From Eublepharis macularius (lineage: Eukaryota; Chordata; Lepidosauria; Squamata; Eublepharidae), in NCBI RefSeq assembly GCF_028583425.1, contig NC_072805.1, positions 17,060,001-17,124,000 on the forward strand: a DNA stretch of 64,000 nt, given 5' to 3'. The notes beneath the pieces are model-generated. The model made no database searches. It was given only the letters and a program-made list of their open reading frames with translations, and was not told the DNA's origin. Of the stretch, positions 10,694 to 22,290 are shown piece after piece. How positions within the stretch are numbered: position 1 is the stretch's first letter; every line of letters begins with the position of its first letter. The position numbers and the translations under genes are program-made.

Positions 10694-11733
10694 CTGCCAG
10701 CCTCCTGCTCCTGCTTAGAGCCTCCCAGGTCGAGGGCGAGAGTCGAACAGGCCCAGAATGATCTGAACCCGAGCAAAGCTGCATCGCGAGGCAGAACGAA
10801 GGAGCCGCTTGCCATGCACTTGTGTAACCCTTGCCCACTAGAGGGAGGTAAGGAGTTGGGGTCTTCCTTAGGAGGGAAACAAAGGCGCCATTTCCCCTGA
10901 GAGACTGGAGGGCCTGAAGCTGCAGGGAGAAGCGCCCTCCCCTCAGAAGCACTCCTTTGTGTGAAATCTCTATGACTGTTTCGGGACTCCTGTGAAGAAC
11001 AGAAGGCGCCTCAACGCCGAGCACAGCTACAAGGTGCTGCATTTCAAGGGACTGACCATGCAGAAGTCAGAAAGACTGAGACCGGGGTCTGCTTGAGTAA
11101 AACAGGCCTGTTTTGTTACATGATTGTTGTTATATATGCTTTATTATTGTATTGTTCCAAATAAGATTTTTTTTTCAAGTTTGTTCATTGTAAATCTTTT
11201 ATAAATGCAAGTGTCACAAGGTGGGATCACAGTGTCATAGACATGAACTCTCCCAGTTCTTAAATTAGATAAATCTATTTATTTGATATTGCCCTTGAAC
11301 AAAACAGGTTACACTTGCACACCGTTTTTGTGAACTCATATTGCCAAAATGCAAGTGAGATGTGTTAAATGGGCCTCTGAACTTAACCTCGTTGCTTGCT
11401 TCAAGCTGCATACAGTGGTGACTATTGGACCCGTTGCTGTGTGATGTGAGACAGTTATTGCAGAAAATGCTTCCCTGAAACCTCACTTTTCTGCCATTTC
11501 ACTTTGTGCCAGCACCCACCACCTAGTTCCTCCCATCTGACGTGGGACCGCTCCGCTGTCACCCACTGAAATACCTCTGCCTCCAGTTTTTGCTCTTCGT
11601 CAGAATTACAGGCCCGGTTCTGAGTTTGAATCCCATTCTCAGCCCCGGCCAGCCCTTTCCCAAGCCTTGCTCCTAGGCCAGACTGTGCTGTTGCTGGTTT
11701 AACCTGCCATTCATACCTCCTCTCTCCCTCCAG
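10694..11733. other. Intron-like sequence of the duplicated FCSK exon pair
   Basis: This is homologous to the intact intron at 12,870-13,381 and to C at 56,218-57,243. Shared marks include the AATGCAAGTGAGATGTGTTAAATG stretch (described here only by its presence) and the pyrimidine-rich end before CAG at 11,733. No other exon is seen. Confidence 0.6.
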
Positions 11734-11787
11734 GTGCCTTGCTGAAAGCAGCATTCATTTGCACCCAGGTTATCGCTCCATACTGTC
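11734..11787 (+). pseudogene. FCSK: Truncated copy of FCSK exon [15 protein letters not shown]
   Basis: The acceptor CTCCCTCCAG is followed by codons for [14 protein letters not shown], then homology stops at about 11,787. The intact exon (13,382-13,525) continues for another 90 bp. The C copy at 57,244-57,387 is full length, so the truncation is specific to A. Confidence 0.9.
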
Positions 11788-12641
11788 AGAGTCATATGAC
11801 AGGAAGGAGCATGTCCCAAAGTGGTGACCCCATGCCTCAAACTTGCTTAGAGTCTTGGAGGACTGACTACTGGGAATAGCTAGGCTGGGCTCTGGAAAGA
11901 CAGAAGGCAAAGGAGAGAAGGGAAGGAAGGCCACATCGGAAGCTGCGAAAAAGGAATCCAATCCATGATGGAGTGACTTTGCCTTTTCATCCAGCCATTC
12001 CTCTCAGCATGCGTGCAACAGAGGTGTATGTGTGGGGGGGGGCGGTAGGGGGGGTGGTACACTACTTCGCTACACATGTATACTTGCAGCAGGTTTTTTT
12101 GCTCCAAAAAAAGACATTTCTCTAGGGACACATGACTCACCAGAGGGTCATAACTAGATCTCCCATTTACCCACCAGGGTGGGGAATTAGCAGCCCCAAT
12201 TCTCAGCCCCCAAGAAAATAAGAAGGGGGAGAGAAAATGGCCTACATATAGTGACGTGAGGAATTTCTCCTTACCACAGAGAACGGGGGAGGCAGCCTAG
12301 AGCGTCACCCGGAAGTGGCACCATATTTTCTCAAAACTCCACAGTCCTCAAAACTCCCTCAAATCTCCTAGCATTTGTTGAGGCGGTGTTGGGAACATGA
12401 GTTGTGATCCATGGACTGAAGACAGAGGCAGAGATGTTTTGAAAGCCACCAAATACCATCAAATAAGATTTCAAGAGATAGGCTTTGAAATTACAAAAGA
12501 TACTGAGGATCCGTAAAACTCGGACTCTTCCCAAGCATTTCCTGCAAGGCATTCTGGGAAGTGCCCCTTTGGGGTCTTGTAATGCAGCTGCTGGAGGGTA
12601 GCAGTACATCGTCGCCTGACCTATGTTCCTCTTTTTTCCAG
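11788..12641. other. Junction sequence and intron upstream of the intact FCSK exon run
   Basis: From 11,788 to about 12,180 the sequence has no counterpart in C and no recognised gene. From about 12,190 it repeats the sequence found at 9,730-10,484 in diverged form, leading to the acceptor at 12,640-12,641. Confidence 0.5.
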
Positions 12642-12869
12642 GCGGCTGGAGCGATACCCCTCCAATCACATATGAACATGGCGGGGCAGTGGTGGACCTT
12701 GCTGTCCTGGTAGATGGACGCAGGCCTATTGGTGCTCAGGCCCGGCGCATTCCTGAGCCGGAGCTGCGGATTGTTAGTGCCAGTGGTGGGCTGGAGGGAG
12801 AGGTGGTGACTGAGCTGGTGTGTCAGCACCTGGAGGACCTGCAAGATTACTGCCAGCCTCATGCCCCAG
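12642..12869 (+). CDS. FCSK: FCSK exon 1 of 7 in window (GGWSDTPP exon)
   Basis: The acceptor ends TTTTTTCCAG and the donor is CCAG|GTGAG. The exon is 228 bp, phase 1 at both ends. It encodes [15 protein letters not shown], then [19 protein letters not shown], and ends DYCQPHAPG. This is the start of the GHMP kinase fold, near the substrate-binding motif 1. Confidence 0.95.
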
Positions 12870-15800
12870 GTGAGAGCCTCCCAGGTGGAGGGTGAGAGTT
12901 AGAACAGAACCAGAAGTATTTGGACCGAAATCAGAGCTGCATCACGTGCCAGAGCTATGGAGCCTTGAACATGCATGCCATTTTTATGAATTCAGAATGC
13001 CAAAATGCAAGTGAGATGTGTTAAATGGGCCTCTGAACTTAACCTCGCTCACTTCAAGCTGCATACAATGGTGACTGTTGGACCCGTTGCTGTGCAACGT
13101 GAGAAAGTTATTGCAGCGAATGCTTCCGTTACCTTTCCTGCAATTTCACTTTGTGCCAGCACCCACCTCCTACTTTCTTCCATCTGACTTGGGACCGCTC
13201 CGCTGTCCCCCACCCCAATACCTCTGCCTCCAGCTTGGGCCATTCATCAGAATCACAGGCCTGGTTCTGAGTTTGAATCCCATTCTCAGCCCCAGCCAGC
13301 CCTTTCCCAAGCCTTGCTCCTAGGTCAGACTCCGTGGTCGCTGGTTTGAGCCTGCCATTCATACTTCCTGTCTCCCTCCAGGTGCCTTGTTGAAAGCAGC
13401 ATTCATTTGCACCCAGGTTATCGCTCTCCATTCCCAGAGGACCTTGCGAGAGCAGCTGGAGGAACGCTTTGGAGGCGGGTTTGAGCTCCGCACCTGGTCT
13501 CGCCTGCCACATGGATCAGGCCTGGGTACGTGTCCTGTCCCTTGGCATACCTTGTGCCAGATAAGGAGCATCACACAGTGAACACCAATCGGCTGTTGCT
13601 GCAGATAAAAGTTTTTTGTACACTTCCTGCTTTTGAAGGAATCGCGAGCCGGGCCCCTCCCTCTCTACCATCCCCTCTCAACCAGTGATCTGCACTTAAG
13701 TTCACACGGGGTCACTCATAGAAAGCTCCGTTACAATGAATCAGGCCCCTGGTCACTCAGGGTCAGTATGGTCTACTCAGACTGTCAGCAACTCTCCAAG
13801 GTCTCAGGCAGAGAGCTTACACATCCCCTCCTGCCAGATCCTTTAACTGGAGATGCCGAGGATTGAACCTGGGGCCTTCTGCATGGAAAGAAGGGACTCT
13901 TCCGCCTTGAGCTCCATACACGTGAAACAGCTGCATCCCTCTCTTGGCTTGCCACCAGTGAGCATGTGCAGGAGGCGGTCGCTCCCGGGTCAGAGGAGCC
14001 AACCACTCCCTTTCCGTCCATGAGCTCTCTCTTTTTGGGTCTTGCAGCTCTCCAAGAAGTATCACAGAAGAAAACGAAACAATGGCACATGTCCTACCAA
14101 ATGACTCTGCCAAGTTGGAGCTTTTCTCCAGCCTAGAGAACCCACCCCCTGCCACCCAAGCGGCTCTTCCTTCAGCAGCAAGGCTCCATATTCTCCTGAG
14201 CAGAGAGACAGGCTGATCTTTTAAGAGAGTGTCAGTTTGGTGGGGCTGGATGGGAGAAATAGGAGCTTCTGTGAGATTGTGGGCAGAGCCACCCCTCCAC
14301 CCCCTGGGATCTGTCTTTAGCATTCATTGGCACAAACACACGTGTGGACAGGCCAGAGCTTGGCAAAGGGGGCAGCAGACGGAGGTTCAAACCAGAGATG
14401 CCCTGGGCTCTTGAGGGGAAGGCCCCCAATGCTCTGCCAATAGAAGATCCGCCATGAGGCTTCTTTGGTGTCTGGGGGCCTTTCTCGTTCCTCCTCTCGG
14501 CTGCTCCTCTGTCAAGAAAAAGTAGGAGCCAGCCCCACCCCACACCCAAGCCAGTACTCATTCATTTATTTAAAATATTTCTCGACCCACCTTTCTCCCA
14601 AGGTGGGTACCAGCAAGGCAAAATCAGTGTAAAAATAATTGTGTAAAATAATAAACGTTAAAACAGAGAGGGAATAAAGGAAAACTAATAGGGGGGGGGA
14701 ATGGCTTGTTTGGTCTCTTCTGCAGGCACTAGCAGTATCCTGGCAGGTGCTGTGATAGCCGTGTTGTATCGGGTGTCGGGACACTCCGCCAACATCGAGT
14801 CCCTCGTTCATGCAGTGTTACACCTGGAGCAATTGCTTACCACAGGTAAAGAGAGGGTCATGTTGTGCTGCAAGCCTGCCTAATCCTGCCCTGGAAGTTC
14901 TGGCTGGGGAAGAAAACAAAGCGAAGAGTCTGTGGGGGAGAATGTCTAATTCCGTGGGCCTACCCCTTCCCTCAGCCCTCTGCATATCCTTTTGAAACAT
15001 ACAAACAATCAGGTAATTTTCTCAGCATCGCTTGCTGTTCCTTGCAGGCGGTGGGTGGCAGGACCAGGTTGGCGGGCTGGTGCCAGGCCTCAAGATTGGA
15101 CGTTCGAAGGCTCAGCTGCCGTTGAAGGTGGAGGTGGAACAGATTGCCGTTCCTGAGGGCTTCGTGCACACACTGAACGCGCATCTGCTCCTACTTTATA
15201 CGGGGAAGACACGCCTTGCCCGCAATCTGCTCCAGGTACAGCAAAGGGGCTTTGTGCATCGATGATGCTTGAAAAGGGGTTTCTGCCATGTCTGGACAGC
15301 TCTGCCATTTCCCTGGGCTGTATTGTTCTCATGAACAATCAGATTGAATACCAAAGAGTAGCAATATCAGTGTGTTGCACCAAAACCAAACTGGGTTCTA
15401 GTTTCAAGTTACTGCAAGGCAAGGTATAGCGGGTTGCTGTTATCCGTGACCCCACCCTCTGCATCCTCTAGCTGCCAGGAAGGGAGGCTGATGGCGCATC
15501 TGGTTGCCTTGTCTACTCTTTTCTTGCAGGATGTTCTAAGGAACTGGTATGCCAGGCTGCCCACTATTGTCCAGAATGCCAACGCTCTTGTGAGCAACGC
15601 AGAGGAGTGTGCCCGTGCCCTTCAACAAGGTACAGCCCAGCTTGTTCGGGGAGGGGGGCACAGCGAGCCATACCAAAGGTACGGAGAGAACAGACCAACA
15701 GGTTTAGACCTCAACAAAACCCATACAATTTGTATATATCACAACAGATAAAATTATGTGTAATACATGAAGATTTAGTTTAAAACATGTATAATAAGTT

Positions 15801-16902
15801 TTACAACATAGAGTACAACATATTAAAAATGTCCACACATATTTATTTCCATAAAGCAATGAAAGGAGTACTTAGTTTCATAAAATTCTGCAACAGACAT
15901 AATTCACAACTGAATGAACATAATATGTAATGCATTAAAAAGTTTCAATATACTTTACAACCTGTACAATAATTCTCAGCAGCATGAAACACAGAGTACT
16001 GTATGTATAAACTATCCTTATATATTTGTCCGCAATGTGAGATTAGCAATACTATCCAAATCTTCTACCAAAAGTAAAATTCATAGCAGAATCAATACAA
16101 AGCCCCCGACTCCAGCCGTTTCTGATTGGAAAGGTGCTCCGACCCCTTAATCACGATAAGGGAAAGAGCTCTCGGTATGACCCCAGGGTTGCTGGTGTCA
16201 AATGGGGCATGTCTTGGGGCAGGAGATGACTGGGAGGCTTTTGCAGAGAGCTGCCCGAGTAGAGTGTCTCATTCTTCTTTCTGCCCAACAGGCAACCTGG
16301 CTGTCCTGGGCAATTGCATGAGCAATTACAGACTGCAGAAGAAGGTCATGGCCCCCGGGTGTGAGCCTTTGGCTGTCCAGTGCATGATGGAGGCACTCGA
16401 GCCTCATGTCTATGGGCAATGTCTGGCTGGGGCTGGAGGCGGGGGCTTTCTCTGTGTCTTAACAAAGCAGCCCAGGATGCAGGAGGTCTTGCAAAGGATT
16501 CTGGCAGAAGCAGAGGTGAGTTCAGCCAGCAGTCTCCACCCCCCTGTAGAAACCACAGCAGGGCTTGGCATCCAGGAGGCTGAGGAACAAGCCCTTCATG
16601 GCTGCTGCGTAGGAGAAAGGAAATGGATTGGTCCTTCTTAGGTAGGAATAGGAGCCATGGTCTATTCCGTTGCAAGCTGGATGACCCACCAAGCTAAACT
16701 GGGTGCGTGTATTTTATTTACTGGGTGGAAAGGTAGCATAGACATGTTTTAATTACAATTTTCAGATTGATCTCTGCTGCAGTCTGAAAATGTATTCATC
16801 AGCCTGCCTTCCTTTCAGGGACTGGGAAACTTCAGCCTCCACACAGTTGAGGTAGATGCAGCTGGCTTCCAAATGCAGCTTCTGGAAGAGGACCTCCCAT
16901 GA
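12642..16902 (+). CDS. FCSK: FCSK (L-fucose kinase) C-terminal GHMP-kinase half, seven exons, 5' part outside window
   Basis: FCSK phosphorylates free L-fucose with ATP to fucose-1-phosphate in the cytosolic salvage route to GDP-fucose. Seven exons (12,642-12,869; 13,382-13,525; 14,726-14,845; 15,048-15,235; 15,530-15,629; 16,292-16,515; 16,819-16,902) have consensus GT/AG borders and matching phases and join into about 362 codons ending at TGA 16,900-16,902. GHMP landmarks are GGWSDTPP near the start, [15 protein letters not shown] (motif 2) across exons 2-3, [10 protein letters not shown] across exons 3-4, and [15 protein letters not shown] (motif 3) in exon 6. The C-terminus (LEEDLP) is slightly shorter than in the human protein as I recall it. 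The N-terminal fucokinase/pyrophosphorylase-like half is absent, so the true start lies more than 12 kb upstream or the copy is an orphan. The nearest AATAAA after the stop is at 17,975. Confidence 0.93.
13382..13525 (+). CDS. FCSK: FCSK exon 2 of 7 in window
   Basis: 144 bp, phase 1 at both ends. The acceptor is CCCTCCAG and the donor CTGG|GTACG. It encodes [18 protein letters not shown], then [20 protein letters not shown], the first half of the ATP-binding GHMP motif 2. Confidence 0.95.
14726..14845 (+). CDS. FCSK: FCSK exon 3 of 7 in window
   Basis: 120 bp, phase 1 at both ends. The acceptor is TCTTCTGCAG and the donor ACAG|GTAAAG. It encodes [15 protein letters not shown], completing motif 2, and ends HLEQLLTTG. 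The exon is missing from duplicons B and C. Confidence 0.95.
15048..15235 (+). CDS. FCSK: FCSK exon 4 of 7 in window
   Basis: 188 bp, phase 1 to 0. The acceptor is CCTTGCAG and the donor CCAG|GTACAG. It encodes [20 protein letters not shown], a glycine-rich stretch strongly conserved in fucokinases, and ends TRLARNLLQ. It is missing from B and C. Confidence 0.95.
15530..15629 (+). CDS. FCSK: FCSK exon 5 of 7 in window
   Basis: 100 bp, phase 0 to 1. The acceptor is TTCTTGCAG and the donor CAAG|GTACAG. It encodes [20 protein letters not shown] and ends in ALQQ. The C copy at 59,818-59,917 has a GC donor. Confidence 0.94.
15630..16291. other. FCSK intron with AT-rich interspersed repeat
   Basis: From about 15,700 to 16,090 the intron carries an AT-rich sequence with repeated CATAATATGTAATGCAT-like words, also present in C (59,985-60,295) and absent from the B remnant. 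The proximal 200 bp before exon 6 are nearly identical in A and B. Confidence 0.5.
16292..16515 (+). CDS. FCSK: FCSK exon 6 of 7 in window (GHMP motif 3)
   Basis: 224 bp, phase 1 to 0. The acceptor is TGCCCAACAG and the donor CAGAG|GTGAG. It encodes [25 protein letters not shown] and [15 protein letters not shown], the phosphate-binding GHMP motif 3. This exon is kept in all three duplicons. Confidence 0.95.
16819..16902 (+). CDS. FCSK: FCSK last exon with stop
   Basis: 84 bp including TGA. The acceptor is CCTTTCAG. It encodes [20 protein letters not shown] and ends LLEEDLP. Copies at 37,284-37,367 and 62,520-62,603 keep the frame. Confidence 0.95.
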   Translation, partial: GLGNFSLHTVEVDAAGFQMQLLEEDLP

Positions 16903-18160
16903 GTAGAGCAGTAGGTGCTGCAGCTGTGAGCCCTTCTTGTGCCTCTACTAGCCCCCCGCCTTCCATCTGTCATATCTGATCTCTGCAGTAGCCCTCAGGA
17001 GAGGAAGAGGGCTGCTTTCAAAGGAGACTGCCATCAAAGTCTCTTCCCTATAAAATGATCAGACCCCATCAGGCTGTGATGAACGTCCATTGCCTCTGTT
17101 GCCTCTGTTGCACTCCATCCCTCTTCCCCATTCATGGTAGGAAGCTCTGGAGGCGACTTGGGAATTCACATAGGATTGCCTGCAGGACAAGAGATGCTGC
17201 TGGCCAGGATTGTTTCGGTGGGTTCTACGTTCTTCCACGTCTGCCGAAGCAACAGCACACTCACAAGAAATGTTTTGTGAGATGCACTTGGAGGATGAAG
17301 GCCTTGCCCTATGTGGTATCCAGTATCAGAGCAGCTCACAGGCTTCCCGCAGAGTCAGGGTGGCTGAGGTGAGAGAGGGCTGAAGGGCCTTGCTGGCTTC
17401 CGGGCTTTGGAATCTCTGCCTCAGGTTCTTTCCCGGGACCTGCCCTGTAGTTCGTCTCTCCAGCTTCCTCCAGGTCCAATGAGTGTCAGTCAGGCAGATT
17501 GATGGGTTTGGGTGACAGGGGTGGGCTGCTTGTTGCAGACCAATACTTACTATTCCACAGGAGCAGGAGTGTGAAATGGTTCTAGTCCCATTAAGAACAT
17601 CTTCCATAGCAGCTGATTTGTTTCTTTCCACCTTCCCCTTCTAGGCAGCCTCCTGTTTGAGTAAAAGTTCTGCTTGCCTTTTCCTTTTAGTTCACAAGGC
17701 TCCCCCCCCCCCCGCCCCGTTGTGTTCCAGGGTCATCCCAAGCCTCTCTTGCTCTCTGTTCAGCTCCTAATTTTTCTCCTCTTATCCTTCCTTCCTTCTC
17801 ATTTCTCAAGCTGTCTCGTCTCACCCCCCCTCCAATCCCTGCCATCACTTAACCGTTTCCAACTGAGAATTCTTACCTCTTGGCCAATTCCCATGATGCC
17901 ATGTCAGATCAAGTCCTATGAAGCTAATAGAAGTGTGAGTATGGCTTGAGTTACGTAAAACTAAGAAGAGATCTAATAAAGGAACCTGGGTAGAAAAGGA
18001 GGATTGGACCAACTCCACAATTTTGGGGATGAAAAGAACTGCCTTGGTGGACCTTCTGTTCGTGCTGAGGTTCAAATAGGACGAACAGGGAATGATGTCG
18101 CTGTTTTTGTCTCTCCTGCCAATCACCAAGGTGTCCTCTTTAAAAAGTTAAAATTTCATG
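16903..18160. other. FCSK 3' flank / probable 3' UTR and downstream DNA
   Basis: This is shared with B at 37,368-38,640 with small differences. An AATAAA at 17,975 (also in B) is a possible polyadenylation signal. ORFs here are short and appear only by chance. From about 17,990 LINE-associated debris begins. Confidence 0.4.
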
Positions 18161-20400
18161 ATCCACAACAAATTTCTACAATTATATACTATGAAACAGA
18201 TTGATTTTTATATAATCACCAACAGCAAACATACAACATAAAAATTCCTCATAAAAACATTTTCAAATTTATTCTGTATTACATAAATTATAAAAATAAA
18301 ATCTATAAAAAAACATGGTCAAAACTTTGTTAAATTTGGAAAGCAATATGCAGTCAATGAAAAATGTGAACATTGTAAGATTTATAAGCGTGCCGAAGTT
18401 ATAAATTGACAAACACATGGAAAACCCGGAGTGTGGATTTCAGAAGGTGCTGCCGTCCCTTGGCCTCTGGTCTGTTGTGACCTGTGGGCTCCATCTTGTC
18501 CCTGGTGCTTTTCAACATCACTGAGACATGTCATTCGGATATTTGGGCTTGGTTAATAACCAAGTTAATAACCAAGTTATATAGATATAACTATATATAG
18601 TTATATTTAAGGCTAATTAAATATTATACTCTCCTATTAAGGCTAGGATGGGGATTAAATACAGATATGCCTCTGAAGAAGGAATGCAACGTGTAACAAA
18701 ACAGCAGGCGACAGGATTTGGGGGGGATAGAAACAAGAAATCGTTTGAATGTTTTGGAAGCTTCTGAAAAGAGTTGCAGCAAGATAGTGATGAAGAGCTG
18801 GAGGAGAGTAGAGGAAGCCATCAAGGGAAGAAGCGAGCTACGATTACAATGCTCCCTATTAGGTGATGTAGATGTTGAAACAGGTGATTAGGAGTTGGAG
18901 GAATGTATGGGACCTAGAGAAGCATCCAAGGGAAGAAGTGATAATAGACTTTAAACGAGGGAAGATAACTTTAGTTTATTAGCAGACCAAAACACATCTT
19001 ATTGCCAAACCTCTTGATAAAATTTGTGGAAAAATTAGATGTACTACTCATATCCTTCATAATAAGAAGCAAGAGAAGGAAGTAGCTAGAAGTCCGTTGA
19101 ATTCTCATTCATCTAAGTATCCATCTAAGTACTGGGAACCAAGATGAGCCAACAAAATTTGATTTTTAAACCATGCAAAATTATCCTTGACATTTTCCAA
19201 GGCTGAGATATAAGCTGGCAGAATAAGAGGCAAGCTAAAGGACACCTTAGCTATTTATTAGATACCTATAAGGGAACATGTTTATGGAAATTATAATGTT
19301 TAAGTGGCCCAATATATCAACAATCGGTGTTGGTAATTTTCCACTCTAGACATATCCCACAATTGTTAGGGCTGACAAGTTTGAAATGAAGCCTTTTGGC
19401 CTGTGTATTAAAATACATTTTCGCAACTCCAGACTGGGCTCCCTTCTGGAAAACAAAGAAATAAGACCAAGGAGGAAGGTAAAGCAACCAGGGAAGAGTC
19501 AGGCGCCTACCTACCATTCAAGAGAAGAACAGGAGAACCCCTTGTATTATCCGAGGAGACTATGATAAAGAGAGGAAAACTCCCTGGAGCTAGATTAAAT
19601 CAACTAGAAATGGGAGATATGGCTACTAAACCCCAATTGAGTGATCTCACTACACCTTTAAAACTCCCCAAAATACAACAACTAACACCAGGCAACTGAA
19701 AACAACATCTCGTAGACACCCCCCCCCCCAAGAATGACCCTTTTCTAATGGAGGCTGAGATAATAGCTTCCTTAGTTTGGGTAGCAGCATAAGTCCAAGG
19801 AAGTGTTCTTTCACAATTACAAACTGTACTCAATTGAAGTTGGAGGGGCTAGAGAGGGAAGATAAAAGACCATTAGCCCAAGAGGAGAAAAACACAGAAA
19901 CTGACCCACGATTCAACCAAGATGTCATGTCCTCCCCTCCAAGCAGTGGTACTATCGAGGAAGTGGTACACTTGAACTGTAAAAATCTCTGGCCAAAAGG
20001 AATTGTGAAGTCTAGTTTAGATATTTAGGAATGATATTCTCCCAAGACCTATCTTGGACAAATCAGTTTCAAACTATCTCTTATAAGAGAACACCATATT
20101 TAAATGCCGTGACACATTTTTTTTTACACAGAGGGAGGAAAATAGTCCCAACAGGTATAAGGACTTTTGGGGGTAACATAAACTTTATGTTACTTTATGG
20201 TGCTCGAGTGTAGGTAGAAGGTATATCTGAGACTACTGATATTTTCTTACTAAATTTCCTGAGAAAAATAACCAGGTTACTAAACTGTGTATCCAGTATA
20301 GCTATGTGCTAAGAATTTGCAATTCCTTCATTAGAATCAGTAGCTTGGCAGGATGCATATAGACTCAGAATTAAGATTCTTTTAAACTATAGATCTAAAC
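18160..20400 (+). mobile_element. LINE remnant, internally deleted, duplicon A
   Basis: This aligns with the longer copy in B (38,640-42,355). The end near 20,015-20,110 translates as a FRYLGM-like block with SQDLSW and QF, typical of the region after the YADD box in many non-LTR reverse transcriptases. The endonuclease and reverse-transcriptase parts present in B (39,975-41,955) are deleted here. It also contains a palindromic AT stretch around 18,565-18,612 (TATAGATATAACTATATATA). Confidence 0.6.
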
Positions 20401-21300
20401 TCCTTTTTATTCTAAGGGCCAAGCTACAAGTGATGAAGTCTCTGGAGTTAAACCCGTGCGTGCTGACTCAATTTTGAACTGATACGTAGTTTTGAAACGG
20501 AGAGCTGCGAGGACCCCTGCGAGGACAGGGGGACAGCGGGGAAGCCCTAGCTGAGTTTCCTTGCTGACCAGCCAGCTCGCCCGAGGAAGATGCAGGAGGA
20601 AGACGGAAGCTCCTCTCCATGCCGTTCTGATCCTAAGAGGGATGAGCCCTGCCTGCCTGCCTGCCTGCCTCCCCTTGCTGAGCTTAGCTTTGAATCTGCA
20701 TGCAGAGAGAGGAAGGCTTGGAGCCAAGCTACAAGTGACGAATTACCCTTGCCAGGCAAGTGAACAGACTCACGAGTATCCCTCCCTGTCCACTTGCCAT
20801 TCACTTGCTCTCCACTTGAACAAGTGGAGTGCAACTGAACGGCAAGTGAACAGGGAGGAATACCCGTGGGCCTGTTCAGGACAGTAACATGCTCAGGAAT
20901 CACTCTGTGCTTTTCCTGAAGAACCTCTGATCCTGCTTTTCAAAAAAAGGAAATACAAGGCAGCTCCTACTACAAAATCTATGCATTTACGTACACAGTA
21001 AGGCTTGAGAAGGGATACCCCTTGAACTATTAACGGTGGGGAGACAGCGGCAAGGCTCATCAGCCAGGTCGACCATTTTCCTCCTGTGAAAGGAGGAGAG
21101 AACAGCAGGAAAGCAACCGCATAAGACTACAGGTGCCCCGCTGAGGGCAAGTCCGAGCCTTCCCCGCTCTGCATGTTGCCTGCCTCCCCTCTCCAGCCTA
21201 GCGTTGGACAGTGGGGCAGCCCTCTTCTTTTAGACTGGAAAGGTGGGGGGGGGGAGGTTGCATTGTGGAAACACCTGAATGAAAGCACAGATTCATTACA
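20401..21300. other. MITE-rich segment with a 37-bp hairpin
   Basis: CCAAGCTACAAGTGA ends occur at 20,416 and 20,721. The arms at 20,781-20,817 and 20,822-20,858 are inverted repeats with a few mismatches and a 4-base loop. A CCTG run lies at about 20,650. Part of the block is repeated in B from 42,732. Confidence 0.5.
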
Positions 21301-21309
21301 GAAGTGCCT

Positions 21310-21465
21310 TGTCCAGGGGACCTCAAGGCTGCTATAGATCTCGCCAAGGTGTATCTCCACGTGCCCATTCTCCCAGCTCACGGTAGGTTTTTGAGACTCA
21401 TTAAGCACCAGAGATATCAGACCTTGTCCCATGGAGAATTGCAATGGATGGAGTGATAACATTCC
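21310..21465 (+). mobile_element. DIRS-like reverse transcriptase fragment, duplicon A
   Basis: The + strand translation gives AIDLAKVYLHVPILPAHGRF then HQRYQ, resembling the IDLKDAYFHIPI motif of DIRS-type or related reverse transcriptases. The catalytic box is not present. B carries the same piece at 43,685-43,790 with a stop. Confidence 0.45.
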
Positions 21466-22290
21466 TAATACTTTAGGCCTGGATTGTTTATAACTGTGTC
21501 TTGTGATGCCTGGTCCAGGGAAAAAGTTTGTTCAGCAGCCAGGTTATTAATCTGGCCTGATAAATCAGAAGAGCTAGCACCTGATCTGGCCTTGAAATCT
21601 CTGCACAGAATGAGCGAGAGTGTCAAGGGTTATGGACAGAAAATCCCCAAAGTTTTCAGTGCTCTGGGGTTTCCAGAGATTAGGTGGAATGTTAATGGAA
21701 AGGAGACGGCCAAAATGTTGTGTTGGGATCATTAGAACCTGAATATAGTCCTGAAACCCACCTTCCAAAGTCTGTAGATCAACTTTTAAGGCAGACAGAC
21801 ATGAATAATCCCAGACCCTCACTCCCTTGTCCCCTGACAGAAGTTTTGACAGCTGGTATTGCAAAGGGGTGGTAACCCTGAAAGGGGGGAGACTGGACAC
21901 CTGGGACCCCATTTCCTGCAGACATAGCGGATCAAACTGCTGCAGCAATGAGAAGAATTCAGGGTAATGGTGTGTATTCCCCCACCAGCAGATGTAATTT
22001 TCAATTGGACCTCTATTCTATCCAGACCCTTTGAAAAATTGATAAAAATGCAAACATTTTTGAGGGAAGACACTTGATGTGGGTCAGGGGATTGGACAAC
22101 CGCAATCTGAGCCACAGTCCCTGTTCTTCCCAACTCAGAGTCCTGAGGGAAACGGTTAGGCGTCATCTCCATTCCCTTTCCTCTCTTGGGGGGATGGGTA
22201 TCAGCTGTGAAGTCTGAAGCTAACCCTTAGCAATTAAGTTCAAGCAGCAGTCCGAGAAGACAGCTGAAGCTGGAGAAACACCCGATTTCT
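21466..22290. other. Unassigned sequence, probably retroelement debris
   Basis: Two overlapping minus-strand ORFs (21,574-21,948 and 21,819-22,172) are present but match no family I can name. A LINE origin is possible. From about 22,200 the sequence matches B near 44,540-44,600. Confidence 0.3.

Noticed and set aside
16126..16641. 171-codon ORF taken as a single-exon gene
   Set aside because: It is FCSK exon 6 extended in frame into both neighbouring introns; consensus splice sites define 16,292-16,515.
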